DNA of 64,000 nt from Bosea sp. 685 (GCF_031884435.1 NZ_CP134779.1:4464001-4528000), one strand, 5' to 3'; numbered from the stretch's first letter, positions 36,894 to 47,144 are shown. Notes: generated by a model not told the origin, from the sequence alone. Numbers and translations are program-made.

Positions 36894-37814
36894 CTAACCA
36901 GCACCGGCCCCTGTCGGCAGGCCGACGACCAGTTCCTCCACCAATCGCGCGACATGCTGGACCGCAGGATCGCGGGCGCGGCGCCTGTGCCAGGCGATGT
37001 GCAGCGGGAAGCCCTCGACCGCGATCGGCGGCGGCAATGCGATGAGGCTCTCCCGGCCGGAGAGCGGCAGGCAGCGGCTCGGCAGCAGCGCGATCATGTC
37101 CGAGCCCGCGAGCAGCGACGGCACCATCAGGAAGCTCGGCACGACCATGCCGACATGGCGCGTGCGCCCGAGCCGCGCCAGGGCTTCGTCCAGCGCGCCA
37201 TGGGTCTCGCCGCGCCCCGAGACCAGCACATGCGGATAAGCCAGCCAGCGATCGGGAGCGAAATCGGCAGCCGCCGGGTGCCCCTTGCGCATCGCAACGA
37301 GATAGGTCTCGCGCAGCAGCTCCTGGCGCGTGAAATCGGCCTCGACCGTGGGAAAGACCGAGACCGCGAGATCGATCGTGCCCCGCGCCAGTCCTTCGAG
37401 CGCAGCGCTCGCGCTATGCCAGGGCATGATGGCGAGCGTGATGCCAGGCGCCGTCTTAACCAGATGCGCCTGTAGCGGGGGAGCGATCGCGACGGCGGGA
37501 AGATCGGCCATGACGATGCGCACCGTCTGCCGGATCGTCGACAGGTCGGGCTCCTGCTGCTGTAACAGCGCCGCCATGCCGGCCAGCACATGCTTGACCG
37601 GCTGCGCCAGCGCCTGGGCCTTCGGCGTCAGCACCATGCCGCCAGTGCCGCGCTCCAGCAGCCTGTCGCCGAAGAGCTGGCGGCAGCGCTCGAGCGCGCT
37701 CGATGCCGCCGGTTGCGACAGGCCGAGACGCTCCGCAGCCCGCGAGACATGAGCCTCATCGAGCAGCGCATCGAGGATGACGAGCAGGTTGAGATCGACG
37801 GCACGTAAATTCAT
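36894..37814 (-). CDS. LysR-family regulator of the adjacent quinone reductase
   Basis: 306 aa. N-terminal winged helix: LNLLVILDALLDEAHVSRAA and ERLGLSQPAASSALERCRQL, of the NodD/LinR-like subgroup whose members open with LRAVDLNLL. Effector domain from about 90. It is divergent from the NAD(P)H oxidoreductase gene, and the shared 85-bp region carries an inverted repeat, the standard layout for a LysR regulator controlling its neighbour. Confidence 0.9.
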   Translation of the reverse strand: MNLRAVDLNLLVILDALLDEAHVSRAAERLGLSQPAASSALERCRQLFGDRLLERGTGGMVLTPKAQALAQPVKHVLAGMAALLQQQEPDLSTIRQTVRIVMADLPAVAIAPPLQAHLVKTAPGITLAIMPWHSASAALEGLARGTIDLAVSVFPTVEADFTRQELLRETYLVAMRKGHPAAADFAPDRWLAYPHVLVSGRGETHGALDEALARLGRTRHVGMVVPSFLMVPSLLAGSDMIALLPSRCLPLSGRESLIALPPPIAVEGFPLHIAWHRRRARDPAVQHVARLVEELVVGLPTGAGAG

Positions 37815-37818
37815 GTGA

Positions 37819-37845
37819 TGGATGATATGATATATAAATCATCCA
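37819..37845. promoter_or_regulatory. Probable LysR operator
   Basis: Perfect 8-bp arms TGGATGAT and ATCATCCA around an 11-base AT-only-to-rich centre, just upstream of the LysR start codon and 55 bp before the divergent oxidoreductase gene. Confidence 0.72.
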
Positions 37846-37899
37846 TTGGAATGATTTTCTGGCGCGCAGCATTCTCCCGTCACCGCAAAGGAGGTTGCC

Positions 37900-38460
37900 A
37901 TGCCCAAGACCCTGATCCTGCTGTTCCACCCGCATTTCGCGCGCTCGCGCGCCAACAAGGCGCTGTGCGAGGCGGCCGGCGCCCTGTCCGATGTCGAGAT
38001 CGTCGACATGCAGGCGCTCTATCCCGATGGCCGCATCGACACCGACGCGGAAGTCCGCCGGCTCATCGCCGCCGATCGCATCGTCTTCCAGTTCCCAGTG
38101 CAATGGTACGCGACGCCACCGCTACTCAAGGCCTGGCAGGACGCGGTGCTGACGCGGATGTTCTACATCGCCTATGAGGCGGAGGGCGCAAAGCTCGCCG
38201 GCAAGCCGCTGCTCGTCGCGGCCACCGCCGGCAACGTGCCCGACGCGTATGCGCCTGATGGCGCGAACCTCTTCCCGCTGCGCGATCTGCTGAAGCCGCT
38301 GCGGGCGACGGCGCATCGCTGTGGCCTCGCATGGGCCGAGCCTTTCCTGATCTACGATGCCCACAAGGCCGATGACGAGGCGCTGCAGGCAGCGGGCGAA
38401 CACTATGTCGCGCGGCTCGGGCGGCTTGCCGCTGCCGCGCAACGGGGCGAGGCCGCCTGA
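37900..38460 (+). CDS. Flavodoxin-fold NAD(P)H:quinone oxidoreductase (KefF/MdaB-like)
   Basis: 186 aa FMN-binding reductase. It starts with LILLFHPHFARSRANKALCE, the FMN phosphate loop, and contains VFQFPVQWYATPPLLKAWQD, the signature of the NQO1/KefF group, and LLVAATAGNVPDAY. Two-electron quinone reduction protects against quinone stress. The divergent LysR regulator and downstream pirin gene fit a small electrophile- or oxidant-response cluster. GGAGG lies before the ATG. Confidence 0.9.
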   Translation: MPKTLILLFHPHFARSRANKALCEAAGALSDVEIVDMQALYPDGRIDTDAEVRRLIAADRIVFQFPVQWYATPPLLKAWQDAVLTRMFYIAYEAEGAKLAGKPLLVAATAGNVPDAYAPDGANLFPLRDLLKPLRATAHRCGLAWAEPFLIYDAHKADDEALQAAGEHYVARLGRLAAAAQRGEAA

Positions 38461-38537
38461 GCATGCCGGGCTGCCCAGCTTCCAGCGCTCTTGCCGGAGC
38501 CGATCAATCCCGTCAGATTCAGGCGAAGCAAGGAGCC

Positions 38538-39464
38538 ATGCTCATGTCCCAGCTACCCGACGAAGATCCCGTCCTGGGCGATGCCCGCTCCTGCCAGGCG
38601 ATCGAGCAGGTCATCGTGCCGCGCGCCCGCGATCTCGGCGGCTTCTCGGTCAGGCGGGCTCTGCCCTCGATCGGGCGCAAGATGGTCGGCCCTTTCATCT
38701 TCTTCGACCAGATGGGTCCGGCCGAATTCCATCTCGGCGAGGGGCTCGACGTGCGCCCGCACCCGCATATCGGGCTCTCCACGGTGACCTATCTCTTCGA
38801 CGGCGAGATCATGCATCGCGACTCGCTCGGCACCGCGCTCGCCATCAAGCCCGGCGCCGTCAATCTGATGACGGCCGGGCGCGGCATTGTCCATTCCGAG
38901 CGCACCGGCCTCGAGGCGCGCGCCAGCGGCCCGCGCCTCTACGGTATCCAGGCCTGGCTTGCGCTGCCCAAGACACATGAGGAGACCGCCCCGGAGTTCA
39001 TCCATCACGCCGCGCCCGAATTGCCGCGCATTGTCGAGGGCGGAAAACGCATCAGCCTGATCATGGGCTCGGCCTATGGCCAGACCTCGCCGGTGAAATT
39101 CCCCTGGGAGGCGCTCTATGCCGAGGCCGTGCTCTCGCCCGGCGCGATCCTGCCGCTCGACCCCGATTATGACGAGCGCGCGATCTATATCGTGACCGGC
39201 AAGGTCGACATCGCCGGCGACGAGTTCGGCGCCGGCCAATTGCTGATCTTCAAGCCCGGCGACCGCATCTCGATCCTCGCCGTCGACCAGACCCGCCTGA
39301 TGATCGTCGGCGGCGAGCCCATGGACGGGCCGCGCCATATCTGGTGGAACTTCGTCTCCTCCTCGAAGGAGCGCATCGACCAGGCCAAGGCGGAGTGGAA
39401 GGCCGGCCGCTTCGACACCGTGCCCGGAGACGAGACCGAGTTCATTCCGCTGCCCGAGGGTTGA
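38538..39464 (+). CDS. Pirin-family protein
   Basis: 308 aa bicupin. The N-terminal cupin has the metal-binding motif DVRPHPHIGLSTVTYLFDGE and HRDSLG, then NLMTAGRGIVHSER with the remaining His and Glu ligands. The C-terminal region includes ARASGPRLYGIQAWLALP. Bacterial pirins can act as quercetinases or as enzyme modulators. GGAG precedes the ATG at 38538; an ATG six bases later is also possible. It lies 77 bp after the quinone reductase gene on the same strand. Confidence 0.9.
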   Translation: MLMSQLPDEDPVLGDARSCQAIEQVIVPRARDLGGFSVRRALPSIGRKMVGPFIFFDQMGPAEFHLGEGLDVRPHPHIGLSTVTYLFDGEIMHRDSLGTALAIKPGAVNLMTAGRGIVHSERTGLEARASGPRLYGIQAWLALPKTHEETAPEFIHHAAPELPRIVEGGKRISLIMGSAYGQTSPVKFPWEALYAEAVLSPGAILPLDPDYDERAIYIVTGKVDIAGDEFGAGQLLIFKPGDRISILAVDQTRLMIVGGEPMDGPRHIWWNFVSSSKERIDQAKAEWKAGRFDTVPGDETEFIPLPEG

Positions 39465-39507
39465 GAGAAGCTCAGGCTGCAGCCACCCCACCCCCTCGAA
39501 AGCCGCC

Positions 39508-40410
39508 ATGTCATCGCAACCCGAATTGCTCACGCCCGACCCGGGCTCATCGAGGCTGCGCGGCTTTCTCTGGGCCGGGCTCAGCGTCTCGATCTTTTCC
39601 GGCTGGTTCGTCGTCACGCGCTTCAGCGTCACCCGCACCCTCAGTGTCTGGGACCTGACCGCGCTGCGCTACGGCATCGGCGGGATCCTGCTCGCCCCGG
39701 TGCTGCTGCGCGGCTTGCCGCCCCGGGCCTGGCGCAACGGTTTCGTGTTCGCGCTGCTCTGGGGCGCGCCCTTCGCGATTCTGGTCGCGCTCGGTGTGCA
39801 GATGACCTCGGCCGCCCGCGCCGCCTCGGTGACGCCGGCGCTGATGCCGGTCTTCGCCGGGTTGCTGGGCTGGGTGCTGCTGCGCGAGCGCCCCGGCACG
39901 ATCCGGCTCGCCGGCTATGCCGCCATCGCCGCTGGGCTTGGCGGCCTCGTCCTGACCGCGAATGGCGGGCAGGCCGCGCCGAGCCTGCTCGGGCTCGGCC
40001 TGCTCGCACTCGCGGCAGCGATGTGGGCGAGCTACACGCTGCTCCTGCGCCGCAGCGGCCTGAGCGCGATCCAATCGGCCGCGCTGATCTGCTTCTGGTC
40101 GGCGGTGATCTTCGTGCCGGCCTATCTCATCCTCGGCATCAGCCGCCTCGGACAGGCCCCGACCGCCGAGATCGTAGTCCAGGGCTTCTACCAGGGCGTG
40201 CTGATGAGCAGCGTCGCGCTAATCAGCTTCAATCGCGGCGTGGCCTTGCTGGGCTCCGCGGCAGCGGCCGCGATGATCGCGCTGGTGCCGGTCGCCGCGT
40301 CGCTCCTCGCCATCCTATTCCTGGGCGAGATACCAGCGGTGGCGGAAGGCGTTTCGATCGCGATCATCGTCGCGGGCGTGCTGCTGGCAGCGCGCCCCGC
40401 CCGCTCATGA
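39508..40410 (+). CDS. EamA-type DMT superfamily permease
   Basis: 300 aa with ten predicted membrane helices in two five-helix EamA repeats (GLSVSIFSGWFVVTRFSVTR with LTALRYGIGGILLAPVLL; then LALAAAMWASYTLLLRRSGL). Members export metabolites such as amino acids or drugs. The stop overlaps by six bases the stop end of the convergent MFS gene. Substrate unknown. Confidence 0.9.
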   Translation: MSSQPELLTPDPGSSRLRGFLWAGLSVSIFSGWFVVTRFSVTRTLSVWDLTALRYGIGGILLAPVLLRGLPPRAWRNGFVFALLWGAPFAILVALGVQMTSAARAASVTPALMPVFAGLLGWVLLRERPGTIRLAGYAAIAAGLGGLVLTANGGQAAPSLLGLGLLALAAAMWASYTLLLRRSGLSAIQSAALICFWSAVIFVPAYLILGISRLGQAPTAEIVVQGFYQGVLMSSVALISFNRGVALLGSAAAAAMIALVPVAASLLAILFLGEIPAVAEGVSIAIIVAGVLLAARPARS

Positions 40411-41649
40411 GCGGGCCGCAAGCCAGGCCTTGTTTGCGATGGGGGCGATTTCGTCCTCCGGCATAGCCTTCAGCCCAGGCATCCGCGACGCCAGGATCGC
40501 CAGCGTCGAAAGCGCGAAAAGCCCGACCGGCAGCAGCATCGCCGTCTGCAGGCCGAGTGCCTCGCCGGCCAAACCTCCCGCCAGCGCCCCGACGGGCCGC
40601 ATGCCGTACATCGCCGTGGTCAGCGTCGCGCTGACGCGGCCGAGCAGGGCCTGCGGCGTCACCGCCTGGCGCAAGCTGGTCTGGGTGATGAACCAGAGGA
40701 TCGGCCCGAAGCCGAACAGGAAGAAAGCGAGCGCCAGCGCCGGCCAGCCGAGCGAAGCCGGAGCAAGCGCGAGCACCCCCGCTCCGAGCAATGACGAAGC
40801 CGGACCGAAGACGAGCAGGAGGCCGGTCGGCAGCCTTGCGATCAGAACGGGGCCGCTGAGCGCGCCCACGATCAGACCGGCGCCATAGACCGAGGAGGCA
40901 AGGCCGATGGTCTCGGGCGCCAGCAGCAGGACGCGGGCTGCATAAGGCGTGACGATCGCGAGGAAGGCGAAGAAGGCCATGTTCCAGCCGATGGCGCAGA
41001 GCGCGATCGGCCTGAGGTAGGGATGGCGCGCCACAAAAGCGCCGCCCTCGGCAATGGCGCGATGCAATGGCAGGCGCGGCTGGGCGGGCGGGCGGTCTCC
41101 CGGCAAGCGTGTGGCGGCGGTGAGCACGACGAGGCCTGCCAGCGCGCATATGACAAGGCCGAGCGCACCCACGCCATGCGCCACCGCCCAGCCGGCGATC
41201 AGCGGGGCAGCCAAACTGAAGCAGGCGCGGCCGAGTTCGAGCCGGCCATTGGCGCGCGGCAATGTCGACACCGCGACCATGCGCGGCAGCAGCACGAAGA
41301 TCGACAGCGCGATCACCACCGGCCCCGAAGCCGCGATGAAGGTCGAGAGGCCCAAGGGCCATCCGACTACACCCAGCGCCAGCAGCCCTGCCCCCAACAG
41401 CGAGCCCGCCAGCATCAGCCCGCCGCCGAGCATGACAAGGCTGCGCGGCGCGATCCGATCGGCGAAGACGCCGGCCGGCAGCGAGACCAGCAACCAGGCC
41501 GCCGATTGCGCCGCCACCAGCAGGCCGACCAGGCGCGGGCTCGCCCCGCCTTGCGTCGCGGCCAGCGAAATCGTGTCGAGCGCCAGCTTGTCGGCGAATT
41601 GCGAGGAGACGCCGGCGAGGAGAAGCGCGATCGGGACGGGCGACGACAT
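40405..41649 (-). CDS. MFS transporter
   Basis: 414 aa with twelve predicted helices. It resembles the enterobactin-exporter-like/MFS_3 group: the cytoplasmic loop is AGVFADRIAPRSLVML and the second half has TQTSLRQAVTPQALLGRVSATL. Probably an efflux pump. It converges on the EamA gene and no regulator is adjacent. Confidence 0.88.
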   Translation of the reverse strand: MSSPVPIALLLAGVSSQFADKLALDTISLAATQGGASPRLVGLLVAAQSAAWLLVSLPAGVFADRIAPRSLVMLGGGLMLAGSLLGAGLLALGVVGWPLGLSTFIAASGPVVIALSIFVLLPRMVAVSTLPRANGRLELGRACFSLAAPLIAGWAVAHGVGALGLVICALAGLVVLTAATRLPGDRPPAQPRLPLHRAIAEGGAFVARHPYLRPIALCAIGWNMAFFAFLAIVTPYAARVLLLAPETIGLASSVYGAGLIVGALSGPVLIARLPTGLLLVFGPASSLLGAGVLALAPASLGWPALALAFFLFGFGPILWFITQTSLRQAVTPQALLGRVSATLTTAMYGMRPVGALAGGLAGEALGLQTAMLLPVGLFALSTLAILASRMPGLKAMPEDEIAPIANKAWLAARS

Positions 41650-41755
41650 GGGGGTAATTCCTGCTTGCGGGAGATCGCAAGCTCGCCCATCGCCGGGGCC
41701 GAACCCACCCGTTTCCTGTCTTCAGGAAGGGTCGCCTTTTCCTGGAACCGCGCCG

Positions 41756-41967
41756 TCATTCCGGGGCGCCCCGCAGGGGCGAGCCCGGAACCCAGAACCA
41801 CAAGGCTGCTCCAGTTCGTCATCCTCGCCCTTGTGGCGAGCATCCACGTCTTGAACACAGGCCACGATCGATGAAGGCGTGGATGGTCGGGACAAGCCCG
41901 ACCATGACGAATGAGGTGGTGTTCATGGGTTCCGGGCTCAGGCCTGCGGCCTGCCCCGGAATGACGG
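41756..41967. repeat. Composite repeat: family E nested inside family D (D4/E4)
   Basis: Outer family-D arms GTCATTCCGGGGCGCC and GGGTTCCGGGCTC ... GCCCCGGAATGACGG, with a full family-E unit between (41815-41910). Same architecture as 7765-7975, so the nested form moves or is copied as one. Confidence 0.83.
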
Positions 41968-41982
41968 AGAGGTCGACGCCTC

Positions 41983-43395
41983 CTACGCCACCATCGCCGG
42001 CACGCGCTTGTGATAGTCCGTCGCCCGCTGCAGCGCGTAGCCGATGCGCAGCGCCATCGCTTCCTCATAGCCCGGGCAGCAGATCTGCAAGGAGAGCGGC
42101 AGGCCGCTGGCGGTGAAGCCGTTGGGCAGCGAGAGCGCGCACATCTCCATGAAATTGCCGAAGCGGGTGAAGCGCGAGGGCATCAGGTCCTGGTCGACCT
42201 CGTCGAGCCTGATCGCCGCCATCGCCGTGCTCGGCGTCAGCAGCGCGTCGACGCCCGCCATCGCCGCCGCCATCAGCGCCTTGCATTCGACCTGCCGGCG
42301 CTTGGTCGCGAGATAGTCCTGGGCCGATACCCGCCCGCCGACCAGCACGCGCGCCCTGACGGCGTCGTCCATCGTCACAGCCGCGTCCTCGGCCATTGCA
42401 CCATCGTTGAAATAGGCCTCCGCCTCCAGGATCGCCTGCGCCCTGGTGAAATCGCTGAAGGTGAAGGGCAGGACGACGTCGACGACCTCGGCGCCGAGCC
42501 CGGCCAGCGTCTCGAGCGAGCGGTCATAGGCCGCCAGCACCTCGGCCGAACAACCCTCGCGCTCGGCATCGGGCATGCGCCCGAGCCGCAGGCCCCGCAC
42601 GCCACGCTTCAGGGTCGGCATCGGATCGACGGCCGCGATGCCGCGCGTATTGGGATCGAGTGGGTCCGGCCCCTGCAGCACATTATAGAGCAGGGCCGCA
42701 TCCTCGACGTCGCGCGTCATCGGGCCCGGCGTGTCGAGCGAGGTCGAGAGCGGCAGGATGCCATGGGTCGAGGCCCGGCCGATGGTGAGCTTGAGACCGG
42801 TCAGGCCGCAGAAGGAGGCCGGCAGCCTGACCGAGCCGCCGGTATCGGTGCCGATCGCCCAGGGCGCGAGGCGCGCTGCCACCGCCACGCCCGAGCCGTT
42901 GCTGGAGCCGCCGGGCGTGCGCGCATGCTCGGGGTCCCAGGGGTTCCAGGGCGTGCCCATATGCTGGTTGGTGCCCCAGCCGCCGAAGGCGAACTCGACG
43001 GTATGGGTCTTGCCGAGCACGATCATACCCTGCGCGATCATGCGCCTGGCGATCGTCGCGGTCACGGTCGAGCGGCGCGTACGCCAGTTCGCCGAGCCGC
43101 CGGTGGTGATGCGGCCTTCCAGCTCGATCAGATCCTTCAGCGCCACCGGCACGCCATGGAGCGGGCCCACAGCATGGCCGGAGCGGATCGCCTTGTCGGC
43201 GGCCTCGGCCGCCAGCCTGGCGTCCATGCCGTAGACGGCGACGAAGGATTTGAGTTTCGGCTCGAATCTGTCGATGCGCTTCAGGAACGCATCGACGACA
43301 TCGACTGGCGACAGTCTTTTGGCGGCGATCTCGCGGGCCAGCACATGGGCCGGCAGGAAGGCGAGATCGGTGAGGTGGCGCGAGACGTCGTTCAT
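41983..43395 (-). CDS. Amidase-signature family hydrolase
   Basis: 470 aa serine amidase. The Ser-cisSer-Lys triad is in place: Lys87 in GVPVALKDLIE, Ser164 in RTPGGSSNGSG, and nucleophile Ser188 in IGTDTGGSVRLPASFCGLTG. Hydrolyses an amide of unknown identity. Only four bases separate it from the binding-protein gene upstream, so the two are one operon: the importer's ligand may be the amidase substrate. It is not GatA, as gatB/gatC are absent. Confidence 0.92.
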   Translation of the reverse strand: MNDVSRHLTDLAFLPAHVLAREIAAKRLSPVDVVDAFLKRIDRFEPKLKSFVAVYGMDARLAAEAADKAIRSGHAVGPLHGVPVALKDLIELEGRITTGGSANWRTRRSTVTATIARRMIAQGMIVLGKTHTVEFAFGGWGTNQHMGTPWNPWDPEHARTPGGSSNGSGVAVAARLAPWAIGTDTGGSVRLPASFCGLTGLKLTIGRASTHGILPLSTSLDTPGPMTRDVEDAALLYNVLQGPDPLDPNTRGIAAVDPMPTLKRGVRGLRLGRMPDAEREGCSAEVLAAYDRSLETLAGLGAEVVDVVLPFTFSDFTRAQAILEAEAYFNDGAMAEDAAVTMDDAVRARVLVGGRVSAQDYLATKRRQVECKALMAAAMAGVDALLTPSTAMAAIRLDEVDQDLMPSRFTRFGNFMEMCALSLPNGFTASGLPLSLQICCPGYEEAMALRIGYALQRATDYHKRVPAMVA

Positions 43396-43399
43396 GGGA

Positions 43400-45049
43400 T
43401 CACTGCATGCTCACGAGGGTCAGGTCGACGAACCAGGATTGCGGGGAGACGAAGCCCTTGACCTTGCCCGACATCGCACGCGGGTTGAGATCGTGGACGA
43501 TATAGAGCCAGGGCGGATTATCGACGAGCCGCTCATGGGCGATGGCGGTCTGCTCGGCCACCACCTTCGGATCTGTCGTGGCGGCCAGTTTCGCGAAGGC
43601 CGCCTCAAAAGCGTCGTCCTTCCACTGCGCGAAGTTGAAGCCGTTGGGCGGCGCGCCGGCGGCCGCGAAATAGCGCGCCATCACGCTGACATCCGAGGAG
43701 GGCGAGCTGATGTTCAGGCTCAGCGAACCGTTCAGGGCCGGCGCGTCCGGCAAGGCGCGCATATTGTTCAGCAGCACCTGCCATTCCGAGACGACGAACT
43801 CGACATTGACGCCGCAGGCCTCCTTGAGATTGGCCTGCAGGAACTCGTTCATCGGCAGCGGCGACATCTGGCCGGAGCCCGAGGTCGAGATCATCACCTT
43901 GAAGGAGAGCGGCTTCTGCGCGGAGTAGCCGGCCTCCGCCAGCAGGGCCTTGCCCTTGGCGGGGTCGAAGCCGTAGCGGTTCACCGGCTTGCCGAAACCC
44001 GGATCATTCGCCTTGAGCCAGCCAACCGCGGGCTCGGCCGTGCCGTTGAGCAGTTCGACGATGCCGGCGCGGTCGATGCAGTAGTTCAGCGCCTGGCGGA
44101 CCTTGACGTCCTTGAACGGGCTGTTGGTCGCGCCGATGCTGTAGAACCACGGCCAGACATGCGGGTAGGAGCCGGTGACGATCGCAAAGCCGGCCTGCTT
44201 CAGCGAGGGGATGCCGTCGGCGGGCGGAACCTCGATCCAGTCGACCTGGCCGGTGCGCAAGGCGGCGAGCCGCGCATTCGCCTCCGGGATCGGCTGCAGC
44301 ACGACCTTCTCGATCTTGGCTTTCTTGGCTGCATCCCAATAGCCATCATTGCGGATCAGCTCGACCCGCTCACGCGGCGCGACGCTGCCGATCCGGAAAG
44401 GCCCGGTTCCGGCCGACCCGACCAGCCCGACCTTGGCCCAGTCGCGCCCCGCCTTTTCGAAGGAGGCCGGTGAGGACAGCAGGATCAGCGCCGCCATATA
44501 AGGATAATAGGAGGCCGGGCTTGCGGTAGTGATCGCCACCGTCATGGCGTCGAGCTTGCGATAGCCGGTCGTGATCGGCGCGCGCGCCCGCACGATGCCG
44601 GCCGCCGGCGGCTCGAATTGCGGGGCGTCCTTGTTGAAATAGCGCTCCAGGTTCCAGATCACCGCATCGGCATCGAAGGCGGTGCCGTCATGGAAGGTCA
44701 CGCCGCGGCGCAGATGGAAGATCCAGGTCTTGGGGTCGTCGGGCGCCTGCTCCCAACGCTCGGCCAGGCCCGGACGCAGCGGCGCCAGCCGGTCGGTCGT
44801 GGTCAGGTCCCAGAGCACCAGGCTCTCGAAGACCGGGTAGCCGAGGAAACGCATGCCCTCGAAGCCGTTATTGGGCATGCCGGTGGTGGTCGGGATGTCC
44901 GAGGCGGTCATCGCGATGCGCAAAGTCTGGGCCGTGGCCGCTTGCGGAACGAGCAGAGCGCAGCCGATGCCGGCGAGCGCGCCGCGCAAGGCCGGTTTCA
45001 AACGGGCAAGGGCTGCGATCGATGACCAACCAAAACGGCTTTCCGGCAT
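43400..45049 (-). CDS. DppA-like ABC transporter substrate-binding protein
   Basis: 549 aa periplasmic family-5 binding protein, similar to the product of 20646-22235. Signal region LRGALAGIGCALLVPQAATA precedes QTLRIAMTASDIPTTTGMPN. Family segments: TWIFHLRRGVTFHDGTAFDA, VRQALNYCIDRAGIVELLNG. The start at 45049 has AAGGAG at ideal spacing. First gene of an operon with the amidase; no permease or ATPase subunits are encoded nearby. Confidence 0.92.
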   Translation of the reverse strand: MPESRFGWSSIAALARLKPALRGALAGIGCALLVPQAATAQTLRIAMTASDIPTTTGMPNNGFEGMRFLGYPVFESLVLWDLTTTDRLAPLRPGLAERWEQAPDDPKTWIFHLRRGVTFHDGTAFDADAVIWNLERYFNKDAPQFEPPAAGIVRARAPITTGYRKLDAMTVAITTASPASYYPYMAALILLSSPASFEKAGRDWAKVGLVGSAGTGPFRIGSVAPRERVELIRNDGYWDAAKKAKIEKVVLQPIPEANARLAALRTGQVDWIEVPPADGIPSLKQAGFAIVTGSYPHVWPWFYSIGATNSPFKDVKVRQALNYCIDRAGIVELLNGTAEPAVGWLKANDPGFGKPVNRYGFDPAKGKALLAEAGYSAQKPLSFKVMISTSGSGQMSPLPMNEFLQANLKEACGVNVEFVVSEWQVLLNNMRALPDAPALNGSLSLNISSPSSDVSVMARYFAAAGAPPNGFNFAQWKDDAFEAAFAKLAATTDPKVVAEQTAIAHERLVDNPPWLYIVHDLNPRAMSGKVKGFVSPQSWFVDLTLVSMQ

Positions 45050-45230
45050 ATCGTCTCCTTGAGTGGCGGCTATCGCAGGGGAAGCTCGAACCCGAAGCTC
45101 GAACCCGCTGATCGCAATTTGCAGGCCAGCGGCATTCCGGCAAGACAAGGACACTGGCCTCCGCAAGTGCATATCTGCCGCGCCCCGACGCCCTTGTGCC
45201 GCCCCGCACCGATGCGATAGACCGGAACCC

Positions 45231-47144
45231 GTGACCAAGCGCCCCTTCACCCCGCTGCTCGACCGCGTTCAGACGCCTCAGGATCTGCGCAAGCTCCCCG
45301 AGAGCGAATTGCGCCAGCTCGCCGATGAATTGCGGCTGGAGACGATCGACGCGGTCTCCGTCACCGGTGGCCATCTCGGCGCGGGGCTCGGCGTGGTCGA
45401 GCTCACGGTCGCGCTGCATCACGTCTTCAATACGCCCGATGACCGGCTGATCTGGGATGTCGGCCACCAGGCCTATCCGCACAAGATCCTGACCGGCCGG
45501 CGCGAGCGCATCCGGACGCTGCGCCAGCCCGGCGGCCTGTCGGGCTTCACCAAGCGCTCCGAGAGCGAATACGATCCTTTCGGCGCGGCGCATTCCTCGA
45601 CCTCGATCTCGGCCGGGCTCGGCATGGCGGTGGCGCGCGATCTCGCGGGCAAGCCCAACAATGTCATCGCCGTGATCGGCGACGGCGCGATGTCGGCCGG
45701 CATGGCCTATGAGGCGATGAACAATGCCGGCGCGCTCGGCTCGCGCCTCGTCGTCATCCTGAACGACAACGACATGTCGATTGCCCCGCCAGTGGGCGCG
45801 ATGTCGGCCTATCTCGCCAGGCTCGTCTCGGGCCGGACCTATCGCTCGCTGCGCGAGGTCGCCAAGCATCTGGCCGAGAAGCTGCCGCGCTTCTTCCACG
45901 ACAAGGCCAAGCGCACGGAAGAATATGCGCGCGGGTTCTGGACCGGCGGCACGCTGTTCGAGGAACTCGGCTTCTACTATGTCGGGCCGATCGACGGGCA
46001 TAATCTCGACCATCTCCTGCCCGTGCTGCGCAATGTGCGCGACGCCGGCAACGGCCCGATCCTCGTCCATGTCGTGACGCAGAAGGGCAAGGGTTATGCC
46101 CCCGCCGAAGCCAGCGCCGACAAATATCACGGCGTGGTCAAGTTCGATCCGGTCACGGGCCAGCAGGCCAAGGCCCCGGCCAATGCGCCGAGCTACACCG
46201 CCGTCTTCGGCAACGCGCTGATCAAGGCCGCGCGCGAGGACGACAAGATCGTCGCCGTGACCGCCGCCATGCCTTCGGGCACCGGGCTCGACGCCTTCGC
46301 CAAGGAATTCCCGGGCCGGACCTTCGATGTCGGCATCGCCGAGCAGCATGCGGTGACCTTCGCAGCCGGGCTCGCCACGGAAGGCTACAAGCCGTTCTGC
46401 GCGATCTACTCGACCTTCCTGCAGCGCGCCTATGACCAGGTCGTGCATGACGTCGCGATCCAGAAGCTGCCGGTTCGCTTCGCGCTCGACCGTGCTGGCC
46501 TCGTCGGCGCGGATGGCGCGACCCATGCGGGCGCTTTCGACATCGCCTATCTCGCCTGCCTGCCCGACATGGTGGTGATGGCTGCCGCGGATGAGGCCGA
46601 ACTGACTCATATGGTCGCGACAGCGGCCGCCTTCGACGAAGGCCCGATCGCCCTGCGCTATCCGCGCGGCGAGGGCGTCGGCGTCGAGATCCCGCAGATC
46701 GGCGTACCCTTGGAGATCGGCCGCGGCCGCGTGGTGCGCGAGGGTACACGCGTCGCGCTGCTCTCGCTCGGCACAAGGCTGGCGGAATGCCTGATGGCGG
46801 CCGAGCAGCTCGGCCAGCGCGGGCTTTCGACCAGCGTCGTCGATGCGCGCTTCGCAAAGCCGCTCGACGAGGCGCTGATCCTGCGGCTCGCCCGCGAGCA
46901 CGAGATCCTGGTCACGGTCGAGGAAGGCTCGATCGGCGGCTTCGGCAGCCATGTGCTGCATCTCTTGGCGCGCAACGGCATGCTCGATGGCGGGCTCAAG
47001 GTCCGGACCCTGACCCTGCCCGACATTTTCCAGGACCAGGACAAGCCCGAGGCGATGTACGCCCAGGCCGGGCTCGACGCGGCGGGCATCGTGCGCACCG
47101 TAGAAGGCGCGCTCGGCGTCCCGAGCGCGATCAAGCGTGCCTGA
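45231..47144 (+). CDS. dxs: 1-deoxy-D-xylulose-5-phosphate synthase
   Basis: First enzyme of the MEP isoprenoid pathway: condenses pyruvate and glyceraldehyde 3-phosphate, using thiamine diphosphate. 637 aa, full length. The ThDP/Mg motif is [18 protein letters not shown]; the catalytic His region is [20 protein letters not shown]; the transketolase-like centre has [17 protein letters not shown] and [20 protein letters not shown] start at 45231 without a strong ribosome site. tlyA follows directly, as in many alphaproteobacteria. Confidence 0.97.
   Translation: MTKRPFTPLLDRVQTPQDLRKLPESELRQLADELRLETIDAVSVTGGHLGAGLGVVELTVALHHVFNTPDDRLIWDVGHQAYPHKILTGRRERIRTLRQPGGLSGFTKRSESEYDPFGAAHSSTSISAGLGMAVARDLAGKPNNVIAVIGDGAMSAGMAYEAMNNAGALGSRLVVILNDNDMSIAPPVGAMSAYLARLVSGRTYRSLREVAKHLAEKLPRFFHDKAKRTEEYARGFWTGGTLFEELGFYYVGPIDGHNLDHLLPVLRNVRDAGNGPILVHVVTQKGKGYAPAEASADKYHGVVKFDPVTGQQAKAPANAPSYTAVFGNALIKAAREDDKIVAVTAAMPSGTGLDAFAKEFPGRTFDVGIAEQHAVTFAAGLATEGYKPFCAIYSTFLQRAYDQVVHDVAIQKLPVRFALDRAGLVGADGATHAGAFDIAYLACLPDMVVMAAADEAELTHMVATAAAFDEGPIALRYPRGEGVGVEIPQIGVPLEIGRGRVVREGTRVALLSLGTRLAECLMAAEQLGQRGLSTSVVDARFAKPLDEALILRLAREHEILVTVEEGSIGGFGSHVLHLLARNGMLDGGLKVRTLTLPDIFQDQDKPEAMYAQAGLDAAGIVRTVEGALGVPSAIKRA

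Noticed and set aside
41983..43395. GatA subunit of the amidotransferase
   Set aside because: The amidase signature is shared, but gatB and gatC are absent and the gene is in an operon with a solute-binding protein.
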